DNA of 64,000 nucleotides from positions 13,456,925 to 13,520,924 of the forward strand of contig JACDQD010000003.1 of NCBI GenBank assembly GCA_019843655.1, given 5' to 3'. A program made the translations under genes and the position numbers. The DNA comes from Lethocerus indicus. Its lineage: Eukaryota; Arthropoda; Insecta; Hemiptera; Belostomatidae. The notes under the pieces were generated by a model. The model was given only the letters and a program-made list of their open reading frames with translations, was not told the origin of the DNA and did no database searches. This document shows positions 28,707-39,912 of the stretch, piece after piece (positions within the stretch are counted from its first letter, which is position 1; every line of letters starts with the position of its first letter).

Positions 28707-31258
28707 ATGGATAATGCCCCAGTCTCTTGTATACCAACAAACCCAAAGATGTCCAAGGCAAAGAAAGTTATCGACGAAGCCAAGGAAATTCAGAATCCAG
28801 AATTGGATTTATCCGACAAAGGAGTGGCAACTTTCGAGGAGATACCGGGCTTATGTGAGTACCCTATGATGTTACCTCAGCATTGCCTAATTTGGTAAGT
28901 CACTTCGATACCAGTTCCACCGTGGGTGGGGTTATACCTCATACTACGGAGGCCATTGTATATTTCTCTATATATTTTTGCAGTTAATTTTTTAAAAGAA
29001 TGAACTGAAATAAAGCTTTACACATGTTTCAGTTTATACTGCTTCTGCTCAACTCTTTACCCCTTAATTTTCTCACTGCCTATCCCTCTTCTATTGTTTT
29101 TTTGCTATGACCACTTAATTATGTCTTAAACTTTTGTTGAAACCAGTTTGGGCTGAATATCAACACAGAGTTAAATCGTATCTAAAGCACCCAAAGTATT
29201 TAAAATTTAAGGTATCTAATTATAGAATCTGTATCATTTCAGTACTGCCTAAATTGTGACTACACTGTTTATTTCTATATTACCTTTATGGGGTTTTGTT
29301 AATGTGTACATTTTTTAGAACATGATTTTAAATTTTGAACTTAATGCATGTTGTAGTTTGTAGTATGCTGTTGGTCATACAACTGTAGAAAAATATTTAA
29401 ATTTCGACCTTTTTTGTTTCAGTCAACATGGTTAATATTACAAGACTGACTCTGAGTCATAATAAAATCAAAAGTATGTATTCAAACTGTGTACACAAAT
29501 AAGTATTTCTTGATTGTATTGTTTATATTTTATTCTTTGTTATAATTTATTATTTGTAGGCATACCACCAGGTCTGGCTAATCTTGTCAACTTGGAAATA
29601 CTGAATTTGTTTAACAATCATATTGAAGAATTGCCTACATCTTTATCTTCAATGCCAAAACTGAGAATATTAAATGTTGGGTATGAAATAATTTTCATTA
29701 AATGCACTAAACTTTGTCATTGACCAATTATTAAAATTGATATTTAATTGATTACTGATTCTCCTTTGCAACAGAATGAATCGATTAAATAATTTACCAC
29801 GTGGATTTGGAGCATTTCCAGTTTTAGAAGTTTTGGATCTAACTTACAACAATTTACATGAAAACAGTTTGCCTGGAAACTTTTTTATTTTAGGTGAATA
29901 TCATTTAAATAACTAACCATTGCTTAACAATTTGAAATAATCTTAACACATATATGGTACTTGGTTTTATTTTTTATTTCCTTATTAATGTTAATTAAAT
30001 AAATTTCTTACAATTCAATAAAAAATGTAACACTTTCTCTATTTATAATCAGAAATGTATCAAAGTATTAACTGTAGCTTTTTAATTTGAATATATTGAA
30101 GGTATTAAATTATGGAGAAATAATTTAACTTCTTTAATATACTCTTCAAAAGTGACACATACACACACATGTACACACATACACAAAAACAATTGAAAAA
30201 AGGTGTTGGTTATAATAAGAAATATGATATCTACACGTACAGGTAGGATCTTAAATTTAACTTTTAGAATATAAAAAAGTACAAGGTATTTTAATTGTAA
30301 TTGGTTGTCAATTTCAGAAACGCTCCGTGCACTTTATCTTGGAGATAATGATTTTGAAGTTCTTCCTCCTGAAATTGGAAAGCTAAAGAATTTACAAATT
30401 GTACGCATAAAGCAATTTATTTTGTTAGCATAAAGGACTATATATTTTTTCTTTTTATAATAATTTTATTCATAGTGGCTGTTTCTTTATATGTTTATAG
30501 AAGTTTTTATTTTGTTTAACAATAGTTGGGATTGAGAGAAAATTACCTAATTGAACTTCCCAAAGAAATAGGACAGCTTGTGCGCTTGAGGGAATTACAC
30601 ATTCAGGCAAATAGATTAACTTGGTTGCCTCCTGAAATGGGTATGTTAATTCTTGAACAGTTCCTTATTAAAACATAGAAATCCCATAAACATATCAAAG
30701 AATATATTGTGCATATATATGCAATAAATAATTACAGGAGAACAAATATTTTATTAATGTTTAGGTAATTTAGATCTTGCTGGTAACAAATCTGTCTTAA
30801 GAATGGATTTTAATCCATGGGTTTCTCCAATAGAAGATCAGTTATTGTTAGGAGTGTCTCATGTCCTTGACTACATCAGAAGTGATACGTACAAATTGTG
30901 AGTATATTTATTAGATAATAACTGAGGGTAATTTAAGATTAACTTAATTGGAACAAAAGAAAACAGTATATCCAATACCATATTCTTATATTTAATTACA
31001 TATAAATTTGATCAGAAATTGTAACAATTGAATTTTGTATAAGGTTTGGAATTAAGTATTTATTTTAGTCACTAACATCAATAGCTAGGATTATAATTTT
31101 TTTAATGTAATGTAAATTGAGTGTAGACCTACATAACTCAAAATAAGGAACATTACTTTTTTTTTATTTTCAGTTTGTATAATCGACCAAATGCCAGGGA
31201 GAACCTACCACCCAAGTTGAATGATAAAAGCAAGAAGGTTTCTAGGCAGACAAGCTAG
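28707..31258 (+). CDS. RSU1: Ras suppressor protein 1 (leucine-rich repeat, PINCH-binding)
   Basis: Leucine-rich-repeat protein that binds the PINCH LIM protein of the integrin-linked kinase-PINCH-parvin complex at cell-matrix adhesions; the Drosophila homologue is icarus. Exons: 28707-28854, 29423-29473, 29560-29680, 29775-29893, 30318-30400, 30526-30640, 30765-30897, 31174-31258, giving 284 residues with all phases matching (human protein 277). Residues ~30-205 form about seven LRRs (for example NLEILNLFNNHIEELPTSL, LRALYLGDNDFEVLPPEIG, LRELHIQANRLTWLPPEMG). They are followed by the family-specific FNPWVSPIEDQ and GVSHVLDYIRSDTYK, and a basic tail ending DKSKKVSRQTS. The segment RGFGAFPVLEVLDLTYNNL is near-identical to vertebrate RSU1. 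The start fits the family N terminus (MSKAKKVIDEAKE at residue 15). An in-frame Met at residue 15 could also be used. Confidence 0.96.
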
Positions 31259-32231
31259 CTTCATTAGTTATAATATAAATTACATAAGATTTTTACAATT
31301 TAATTTGTAATATTATTTATACTTGTTATTGGGTTTGAACTTTCATCTGCATTGCAGTGTCATGTCATCATGCTGGAAACTCAATTGTGGAATCTGTGAA
31401 AGATGTAATGAAAAGAATGATTTAAGATACCTGTTTAGGGCTCTTTTACGTCCTGGAATATTGCTTTTATTACTATCGTCTGTTTTCACATACTGATTTG
31501 GTCTTATGATGAAGAACATATTTTATTAGGACCAGTTAAATTTTTATTTCTAAATTTATATTTATTTATAATCATCCAGATCCACTTAATCCAAATTAAT
31601 CATTTCAGATGGGATTAAAAACACTATACTAATATATTTTGGATGCTTTATTTATTCTAAAATAAGTCAAGCAGACATAAATCTTAAATGCTATTTCTAT
31701 TATCAGGCTACCCTTTTTTCTTGCTTATTTACATAATTTGGAAATTATAAGGAGTAGAATATATTAAAAAACTAAGCATTTTGACATAATCTGCAGATTT
31801 AACAATTCTTTTTGGTGCAAAGTTATTACACCTCTTGTAAAATGAAAGTCTATCATTATTATTTACAATTATAAGAGCTATTATGTTATCAGTTGTTCTA
31901 TGTGTAAAACAATGTGTCCTGCTACTAGCTTGCAGTGTGCTGTTAACTTCTTACAAACCTATTAGGTAACATTTTATAAACATACCCTGTTCTGAAGTAT
32001 AGTTTTTAAATTGGAAGTTTTACCGGATTATTACACATTGTTTTTAATTCTGTAAGACCCCAAATGTTACTTCTTTACTGATGTTACCAATATAGATATA
32101 TGCCTAACAGAAATTATATCTAATGTTAACCTACAGGTTAAATTATTTATTTTATATATATTTATATGTATTGTTCTTAACAACTAATTTGCTTTGTTAT
32201 GAAATGTGTCTTGTAGTCATTGAATGTATAT
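31259..32231. other. RSU1 3' UTR and AT-rich intergenic DNA
   Basis: No coding exon seen. Runs from the RSU1 stop codon to the left edge of the duplicated promoter block. Confidence 0.5.
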
Positions 32232-32503
32232 TGAAAGAGTATTATTTTGTAAAGTACTATTTTTTATCCCTCATGACTTTTTTAACAGTTATGTTTATGA
32301 CTGCTATTGAAGGCAAATAAACACAAGAATTATTGAGAAATGTGGACTAATGGAAATCATAATATCGAGAATCTCTTCTATCTATTATATAAAAGAGATA
32401 TAAAAGTTCTTTTGCACTAAACCACCTATAAATAAAAAAAGAAATTCTAAAAATAACTCAACTCTATTTGTCTCATACAAAAGCAAATAACCCGAAACAT
32501 TAC

Positions 32504-32585
32504 CTCTCGAATTAATGGATATTACGGCAGTTAAGTGTAACACTAAAATAAAACAAATCTGAACCAAAAACTTTAACCTAGGCAT
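32504..32585 (-). pseudogene. Orphan copy of NEMP exon 1 (signal peptide exon)
   Basis: 82-base exon copy: ATG at 32585-32583, the hydrophobic signal peptide [18 protein letters not shown], and the same GTAATG donor as the real NEMP exon 1 (39517-39598). One residue differs (Ala for Val in the segment after the signal core). No further NEMP exons follow on the minus strand, so it is an orphan exon. Reading through the donor gives a 66-codon frame to 32385. It could still be transcribed, because its promoter was copied with it. Confidence 0.85.
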
Positions 32586-32805
32586 ATTTAAAACACTACA
32601 TTAATGTGGGAGGTTTCAACGTTCATTCTGTTTATAGTTTCTCATATATGGCGCCTTTTGTAATCCCAACACATCGTAAAGAAAAATCAATAAGATATAA
32701 ATGTGCGTTAAGAAAAATTAATGTTCCCGTGATAGTAATTTTTGTAGAAATATAAATATAAAAGTCGTTTGCAAAATCTGAATTGTTTGTACACATCCTA
32801 AATAT

Positions 32806-32814
32806 TTTGGCGGG
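32806..32814 (+). promoter_or_regulatory. E2F-like motif, distal copy
   Basis: TTTGGCGGG, 94 bases upstream of the copied epsilon-tubulin ATG at 32900. It sits at exactly the same spacing as in the original block. Motif match only; binding is inferred. Confidence 0.4.
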
Positions 32815-32899
32815 CAATTAACGCGTTTAGAAGTAAGAGGTTACTCTTTTTATGTTTTGTATATCACAAAGTTCTTAATTGCTTTATGGTCAGAATAAA

Positions 32900-32924
32900 A
32901 TGAGTGAATTTATTACTATTCAAG
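32900..32924 (+). pseudogene. Copied first coding exon of epsilon-tubulin
   Basis: 25-base exon identical to 39913-39937: ATG, codons for MSEFITIQ, one extra base (phase 1), then donor GTTTGT. No tubulin exon follows. The next phase-1 acceptor downstream on this strand that I can assign belongs to exon 2 of the coiled-coil gene (33411), so it may serve as that gene's alternative first exon. If unspliced it opens only a 26-codon frame. Confidence 0.8.
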
Positions 32925-33180
32925 GTTTGTACTTTTGTAAGTCAATCGGTTTTGAAATTGTCGACACGAAGAACATGACATAGAAGTGTTATTAGTGGGA
33001 AGGTATTTTGAAAGGATTTGTTACATTTTAGTAAATATAATTTAGTAATTATCAGCTGTAATGTTTATTTTTGTGTTTATCTTGATAATAGGGTGATTCT
33101 AATTTTCATGTATTGTTGTCATTCTCAACCGAATAGTTTTTATGCTGTTAATGTGTGCTGGTAATTATCTTTTGTAAAAT

Positions 33181-35310
33181 ATGACAAGTGGTAATAGTTG
33201 TCACAATGGTGGAGGTATGATCTTTCTGTATTATGAATTTACAGTAACAACTGGTTGGTACCTTTTGTCTATGAATTTTGAGTATGTATTGTGGCAGTGT
33301 AGTTTATTCATTTTGTATATAAAATTTTGAATTGGGGAAAAAATCTTGTCTAATAGGTCTATTTTTTAATTCTTATAATTTTACATTATATATTTCATGA
33401 TTGCTTGCAGGTATAATATGTTGTACTGAACCTCAAATGTTTCATGTAAGTTAATCTGCATTTTAAAATAGGTATTTAAAATAACTGGAAAACAGAATTT
33501 CAGTGTTTTGTCATTTCTGATGGTACAAAACCATCAAATGAAGAGGAGACTAAGGGTTTTAGTTCATTGTACTGTAACAGAATGTTGAAGAATACTAACA
33601 TAAGCCAACTAAATCTATTGCATAATGAGGAAACAAGAACACATTTTTGTACAAAGGAAAAAGAGAGAATCGCTTTATTGATATCAGAAATAATTAGGTA
33701 ATTATTTCCTGAAGAAATTAAAACCTGAAAAATTAAATTATTTGTAATGATTGAAAACAATAATAATATGAAATGAGAGTTTTTAAATTAGTCTCAGGAT
33801 GTGTCATATTAATCACAATTAAAATTATGTGATTAAAATCATGGTCATTCATGCATGAAGATTAATTTAGTCTTAACTCCTTCGCATACATACTTCAAGA
33901 GCTAAAGAAGAAAAATATGAAGCACTTGCAAAGGTTGAATATTTAACAAGTGAAAATTGGAAACTCCACTGTGGAGTACAAGAATTAGATAAAGAATTAA
34001 GTAGTATGAAAACTAAGCTGAGGAGAAAAGAAGAAAACATTAAGCATCTTACTGATAAATATTTCACACAAGAAAATTGTCTACATAATGAGGTAATATA
34101 TTTTAAATTTACAATGAGATAAACTGTCTGAACTATTTATATCCTTTCGAAAGTGAAACAATAAAATACTTATACCGTATCTATTATGTACAAAACTAAT
34201 AATTTTTCATTTATATGTTTCAATTTATACTGGTTATCTAGACCTAGGGTGATTAATACTCATATTGTTTAATGGAATAAAGGTTCATGCTGCCCAAAAG
34301 AAAAGTGAAGAACTGATTCAAGAATTCAACACTTTGTTAGCCAAGAATCGACTACTTGGTGAAAAATATTCTCGGCTAAGAAATAAATTGAAACAAGCTC
34401 ATAAAATAATACAGAATTTGGTATCTGCCTACATTTATTTCATATTTATCCTGAATAGATCTGAATTACACTTTAATTATTTTGGAACTTTACAAATAAA
34501 TCTTACAAACATACTTCTTCACTTCCATGTTTTATTCTTTAACTGTTGCTGCTGGCAAAATAGCTTATTATTATTATTTCCAGAAAGATGGAGCTAATAG
34601 AAAAGAAAAAAGAATATTAGACATGGACAATCATAATAGTGAAAATGTTAAATGCATTACAAAGTGGGTGTGGATATTCTCTTCATTTTATTAAATAAGC
34701 CAAGTAGTTTTTACAAATTAATCACACTTTTGAGAGGTATACAATTACCTTACAATTGTGAAAACTGCATTATTTGTCGTTTCTGTTTTAATTCTTTATC
34801 TATAATAACATTACTTAATGTTTTTAAGCTAGTGATGTAATTTCAAAACATACAATATCAATAGTGGAAATATTTATGGTAAAAACTTTAATATAATCTG
34901 ATTGAATTGATTACAACAAAAACACAAAAATAAAATAAAATGTTGACTATGCATCAGGTATTTATAAAATGTATACTCATTAAAAAGATCAGCATAAATA
35001 AAAATCTAATAAAAATACCACTAGTATTTTTGTACTATGCTCATTGGATTTAAATGTTTTCTCCATTTTTATAATCCTTTTATTTAATAAACACTGTATA
35101 AGTTACATCTTTAGTAAATGCAATAACATGTAATACTAATTGTTACAATTTTATTATTATAGGTGTCACACATACAGAGAAAACAATAACTCCACAACAC
35201 ATAGTATTTGTAACATATGGGATGATGACCTCATGTCTGAAATATTTTTTCCTTCGAATAGAAAAAAAACTGAAGGGCTAGAAACATTATTTTTCATAGA
35301 TGATAAATGA
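33181..35310 (+). CDS. Unrecognised coiled-coil protein, 273 aa
   Basis: Seven exons with consistent phases: 33181-33214, 33411-33445, 33504-33697, 33900-34092, 34283-34420, 34584-34663, 35163-35310. I do not recognise the family. The N-terminal ~60 residues are short, Cys- and Ser-containing and unstructured-looking. About residues 70-200 are strongly Glu/Lys/Leu-rich and predict a long coiled coil (AKEEKYEALAKVEYL, LRRKEENIKHLTDKY, LLGEKYSRLRNKLKQAHK). The C-terminal ~50 residues hold an acidic-aromatic stretch (IWDDDLMSEIFFPSNRKK). The reality of the gene rests on perfect phase agreement across six introns. The first exon as listed codes MTSGNSCHNGG. An alternative first exon (32900-32924) from the duplicated epsilon-tubulin promoter has the same phase. 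A centriole or cilium role is tempting from that link but is only a guess. Confidence 0.72.
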
Positions 35311-36106
35311 AGGTGAAATGGTGATAAATGTTGTTTAAATGTCATATTTAATTTTTCAATGGTATTCATATTATTGTAAATTTGATAATCAATTTTATAT
35401 TTCATAGGCAAGATAAAATTAAATTCTTTTTCGGGCATTCAATTATTATTTCATGTTTTGATAATGAAATTAAATAAACTTATATCCATGTTTCATATTC
35501 TATTGAAGTACACATGCAATAACAGCAATAGCACTTAAAAACAAGACATCGATTAAGTAAAATGATGTATTTTTTATTTAGGTTAACTCCAAATCACATA
35601 TCTTATTTGTCTCTGATTTCACACTAAGTAATACAATTACCAAAATTCTTAAATTTGTTAACACCTTTATTTTATTTTAACAGTCTTATAATTGAGCAGA
35701 GTAGTAGTGCAATAAATAGAAAGATACTTCATCTCAAATCTAACAATGTCTCTATTGAATACTATCATCTAGTAAAAATATTACTTCAATACTGAAAACA
35801 TACGACAATAGACCGATACTTTAATAAAAAAATGAAACAACACAAAAATTTACAATATTGTTTCCTAAAAGATTAGAGAAATTTCTTACATGTAATGAAT
35901 CATATTTTTCAAAATTATTGTTTCTTCTTTCAATTAGAGCTAAATCATATCTTAAACTGAAATAACATTAAAATTACACTTCATAAATAAATTGTAATTA
36001 CACTAATTTACATAAAAACATAGTCCTGGATGAACTTCTCAGAAGATTCATAAATCATAGTATTAACTACTTAATTACAACATATTATACAATAAGAAAC
36101 TCAAAT
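35311..36106. other. Convergent 3' UTRs, no gene seen
   Basis: AT-rich DNA between the stop codon of the coiled-coil gene (plus strand) and that of NEMP (minus strand). AATAAA-type hexamers occur on both strands. Nothing else is recognised. Confidence 0.5.
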
Positions 36107-39100
36107 CTATTCTGAAGAAGAGTCATCAGTAAATAATTCTGACCCTGTACTTTTCATATCCGTCTCAAATGCTAAAACTTCCTCATCTTCAAGATGCGAT
36201 GCTCCCTCCATAAACTGTGCAAATCTGAAAAAAATATTCTAGCTCATGAGTGCCAATAATGGTCAGAAGACATTTTATTGTTATTTCCTCTCACTAGCTT
36301 GATCTAATAACTAAGTGATTGATGGAAAATTCAATTTTAAACAAATTATGTGTTCATTTTATCTATGAACTTAAACCAATAGAAATTATGGAATATATTA
36401 TAAGGAAAAGGTATAACATTCAATATTATTTCATAAACCCATTAAAACAAATACGTGATTGTGAAGCAGGGTTGTAGCTAATTAATCAATATGAATAGGC
36501 ATCAATACAACATTAAATAATCTTTTTTTACCTACATGATCATGTAGTTAGAACATATAATTTAGAATTATGTTAGACAATTTATACAATTATTAAAAGG
36601 GAATTTAAAAATATAATCATAGACTATCCCTTTTAGGCCCAAAATAAGTTGTTTACCTTTGCTTATACAGTGCAATTGGTAGATATGGCCAGTTATCCAC
36701 ATATGATATGCAGGGAACGTTTATTTTTTCGAACTCAATCTCTATTTACAACTAACACTTACTTAGAAACTAACATCCTTGGCATATGGGTAGATTCAAA
36801 CAGTCGACCTCTGGGTCCTACCTAGGATTTATATATCTTAAAACATATAAAGCAGAAACATGCCTCAGAAAGGAAATGGATGCTAATGCCTTATGGAAGG
36901 AGCTATCAAAATTGCTGAGAAGACTATATTCCTTGATACAATGGCAAATCCTGATATTTCAGTAGTATATCTCTTAAACATAACTCCAATTTATGAAACA
37001 GAAGAGTGATATCCTGACCTAACATAGACCTCTCTACAAATATCCTAAACCAAAAATTAACATCTAACCTCAGCGGTTTCTTCAGTCTAAGAACTGTTTT
37101 CCATTGATTACATTCTGGACTGGAACAATATCCTCTTAATTCATCAAGTGCTTTCTTTGTTTCTATTACACCTTGTTGATGATATTCATCCTCAGTCAAC
37201 AGCTTAATCGTAGGTTTGTAACAACATTTTTTTCTGAAAATAATTTTAGCTTATAATATCATATGAAAACATCTTGCCAAAAAAATTGATATACAACAGT
37301 TAATAATACTTCAAGAATACAGTAAATGAAGGGCTTACATTTTTAATAGGATGTAAGATATCATTTTTACAGGAATATTATATCCAATTAAAATAACTAA
37401 AATTATAGCTAATGAAGCCTCCTGAAATTCACTGCTGCAAAATATCAGCACCAATGATAATCCCTGAAAAAAAATTTTATAATACAAATTACTATTAATA
37501 TTTGAAGGCAATAATACAAAAGAAACAAATATTCTGCAACAATATACATTATTATGTGTTCCAAGAAGTCAACCCCAGGTCAGACATGAATTTCAATGTA
37601 GCTCATAACAATAAAAATAAAGAAATTAAATAAGCACAAACATAAATTAATATCAATTGTCCAACTAACATCATTAATATTATATCATAAGTATTAATTT
37701 CATATATTATTAACCAATTAAATATTAAATAATTTATATAATATAGTAAGACATTAATTTTCAAAAATGGTACCTGAATTGCCCATTTAATTAAATTTCT
37801 GGTTCGCTGATCTGAAACTGGACCAAACCGGTAACAAACTACAAAACTCAAAATACCAGTAACCGCACAGTATGTAACGACATAAGACTTGTGTTCAATC
37901 ATTATCACTCGTAAATTGTCCCATAACAATTGTGCTAAGTACACGCCAACTGTCCAACCTCCAACAATAAAGCTGTACATAACAGGCTTCTGTAATACAG
38001 AACACAACAAAATATAATATAGTAGAATGCGTACATAAAAGAATTGTATTTATTAATTAAGTAATACAGCAGTCGAGTACCTTTGGAAGAAATCTGCTTA
38101 GGACATATATTAATATTAAAAATGATGCACATACTCCAAATGAAATTCCAGTTAAGTAATAAAACAAGGAATTGTTGCAAAGACTAGATGCCGTTAAAAA
38201 TACAACTATCCCACATACAAGAAAAAGTACCTTCCAATAATCAATTCCTGAAAATAAATGATTACGTTGAAATAATATTTAATATTTATTATGATGAAAT
38301 TAACTTCTATTAAAAAATGGGAGCATACTTATAAGTTTCAGTTCAACAGAATATTTTTCATTGGTCAGAATTCCAATGCATGTTTGATCAAATGGGTTAA
38401 GTTTTACATTTCTCTTTTTGAAAGTATAAAAATTGAAATTCCAAGATGATCTGTGTTCATCAATTTTAGAAGAAACCTCATCTGGTGTTGAGCCATCAAA
38501 CTGTTCAAATTGATCATTTGTCAAGTTCACCTGCAACTATATAGAACAAAAATAAAAATATTAAACAGTAGAAGAATCTTCAGCCTAATTATTTTCAATC
38601 TAGTGTTGTCAATCATGAGATTTCAGCTTTAAATATTATATTAATATTACCATGGGAATAAATTTCTTTTTTGGATTCATTATTCCTTAGATAGGAAATT
38701 TATTTCTATTCAGTAAGTAAAATTCTGTAAATCAAAATTCAAACTATGTCACTATTCATCACAAGAGGGAGAGAGTACAAATAATAAAATAAACTCACAA
38801 TCATCTACAACGATGAACATCCACCATTCTTTTGTCTGATATGAATTAAAAATGAAGCTATATTAAATAATGGCAAAGAAAAACAAATTACCTGAACAGA
38901 TTCCCATAATCGAATGATGTGTTTTGACCTTCCTTTATAACAATAAATTACTGGGCTTTTAGTGTTGGACAATTCCTGCTTTTCGTCAATAGTTACTCCA
39001 GGCTCAATGTAAAAAACTGAAAAGTACTGCCAATTATATTTTTGCACTATACTATCAGAACAGATAGGATCATATTAAGATATGTAATTCCTCTCTGCTA

Positions 39101-39598
39101 TTTGTCTTTCTCTTCTTGTTTCTATTCTTAAATTAGGTTAAAGAAACATAAAATAATTCCTCCTAGTCAATGGTAATATATGAAAGTATATGAGAGTATT
39201 ATTTTGTAAAGTAATACTTTTTATTCTTCATGACTTTTTTAACAGTTATGTTCATGACTGGTATTCAACATATATAAACACAAGAATTATTGAGAAGTGT
39301 GGACTAATAGCAGTCATAACTTTGAGAATCTCATCTATCTATTATAATAATCTTGTATAATACTAATATGGCTACATATGAAAGCATCTAAATTTCAATA
39401 AAATGAAAAAATATAAATGTTTTCTGCACTAAACAACCTATAAATAAAAAAAAGAAATTCTAAAAATAGCTAAACTTTATTTATCTCATGCAAAAGCAAA
39501 TAAGCTGAAGCATTACCTCTCGAATTAATGGATATTACGACAGTTAAGTGTAACACTAAAATAAAACAAATCTGAACCAAAAACTTTAACCTAGGCAT
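36107..39598 (-). CDS. NEMP: Nuclear envelope integral membrane protein (NEMP/TMEM194 family)
   Basis: Inner nuclear membrane protein; family members support nuclear envelope stiffness and fertility. Exons in transcript order: 39517-39598, 38892-39046, 38329-38536, 38081-38247, 37774-37989, 37339-37463, 37069-37233, 36107-36224, giving 411 residues (human NEMP1 ~444) with matching phases. A cleavable signal peptide covers residues 1-24. A luminal N-terminal domain follows to ~148. About five hydrophobic segments lie at ~153-315, including [36 protein letters not shown] and [17 protein letters not shown] conserved cytosolic/nucleoplasmic tail follows with [30 protein letters not shown] and [15 protein letters not shown], the family C-terminal hallmark, ending in DDSSSE. 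It is head to head with epsilon-tubulin across 314 bp, so co-regulation is likely. The signal-peptide exon and promoter are duplicated at 32232-33023. Confidence 0.93.
36745..36835 (-). mobile_element. SINE-like fragment in NEMP intron
   Basis: On the minus strand it carries a B-box-like TGTTTGAATCTACC followed by GCCAAGGATGTTAG, related to the elements at 24086 and 41105. The A-box side is weak. It lies in the last NEMP intron (36225-37068). Confidence 0.35.
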
Positions 39599-39912
39599 AT
39601 TTAAAACACTACATTAATGTGGGAGGTTTCAACGTTCACTCTGTTTATAGTTTCTCATATATGGCGCCTTTTGTAATGCCAACACATCGTAAAGAAAAAA
39701 CAAAAAGATATAAATGTGCGCTAAGAAAAATTTACGTTCACGTGGTAGTAATTTTTATAGAAATATAAATATAAAAGTCGTTTGCAAAATCTGAATTGTT
39801 TGTACACATCCTAAATATTTTGGCGGGCAATTAACGCGTTTAGAAGTAAGAGGTTACTCTTTTTATGTTTTGTATATCACAAAGTTTTTAATTGCTTTAT
39901 GGTCAGAATAAA
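39599..39912. promoter_or_regulatory. Bidirectional promoter of NEMP and epsilon-tubulin
   Basis: 314 bases between the two divergent start codons, so both promoters and 5' UTRs must fit here. It contains the E2F-like TTTGGCGGG (39819-39827), a GGCGCC palindrome near 39664 and an ACGCGT near 39833. No TATA box is obvious for either side. The same 314-base spacing is kept in the duplicated copy (32586-32899). Confidence 0.75.
39819..39827 (+). promoter_or_regulatory. E2F-like motif
   Basis: TTTGGCGGG lies 94 bases before the epsilon-tubulin ATG. It matches the E2F/DP consensus core (TTTSSCGC-like) closely but not perfectly. S-phase control of a centriole gene would make sense; this is inference. 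Confidence 0.4.

Larger units (their letters stand above)
32232..33023. repeat. Segmental duplicate (distal copy) of the NEMP/epsilon-tubulin promoter block
   Basis: Direct repeat of 39184-40037. The core around the two first exons and the 314-bp promoter is nearly identical base for base, with only scattered substitutions. The outer left part is more diverged, and a ~55-base segment of the other copy (about 39345-39400) is missing here. The full NEMP and epsilon-tubulin genes adjoin only the other copy, so this one is the derived copy. Its right edge is about 160 bases before the first exon of the coiled-coil gene at 33181. Confidence 0.95.
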
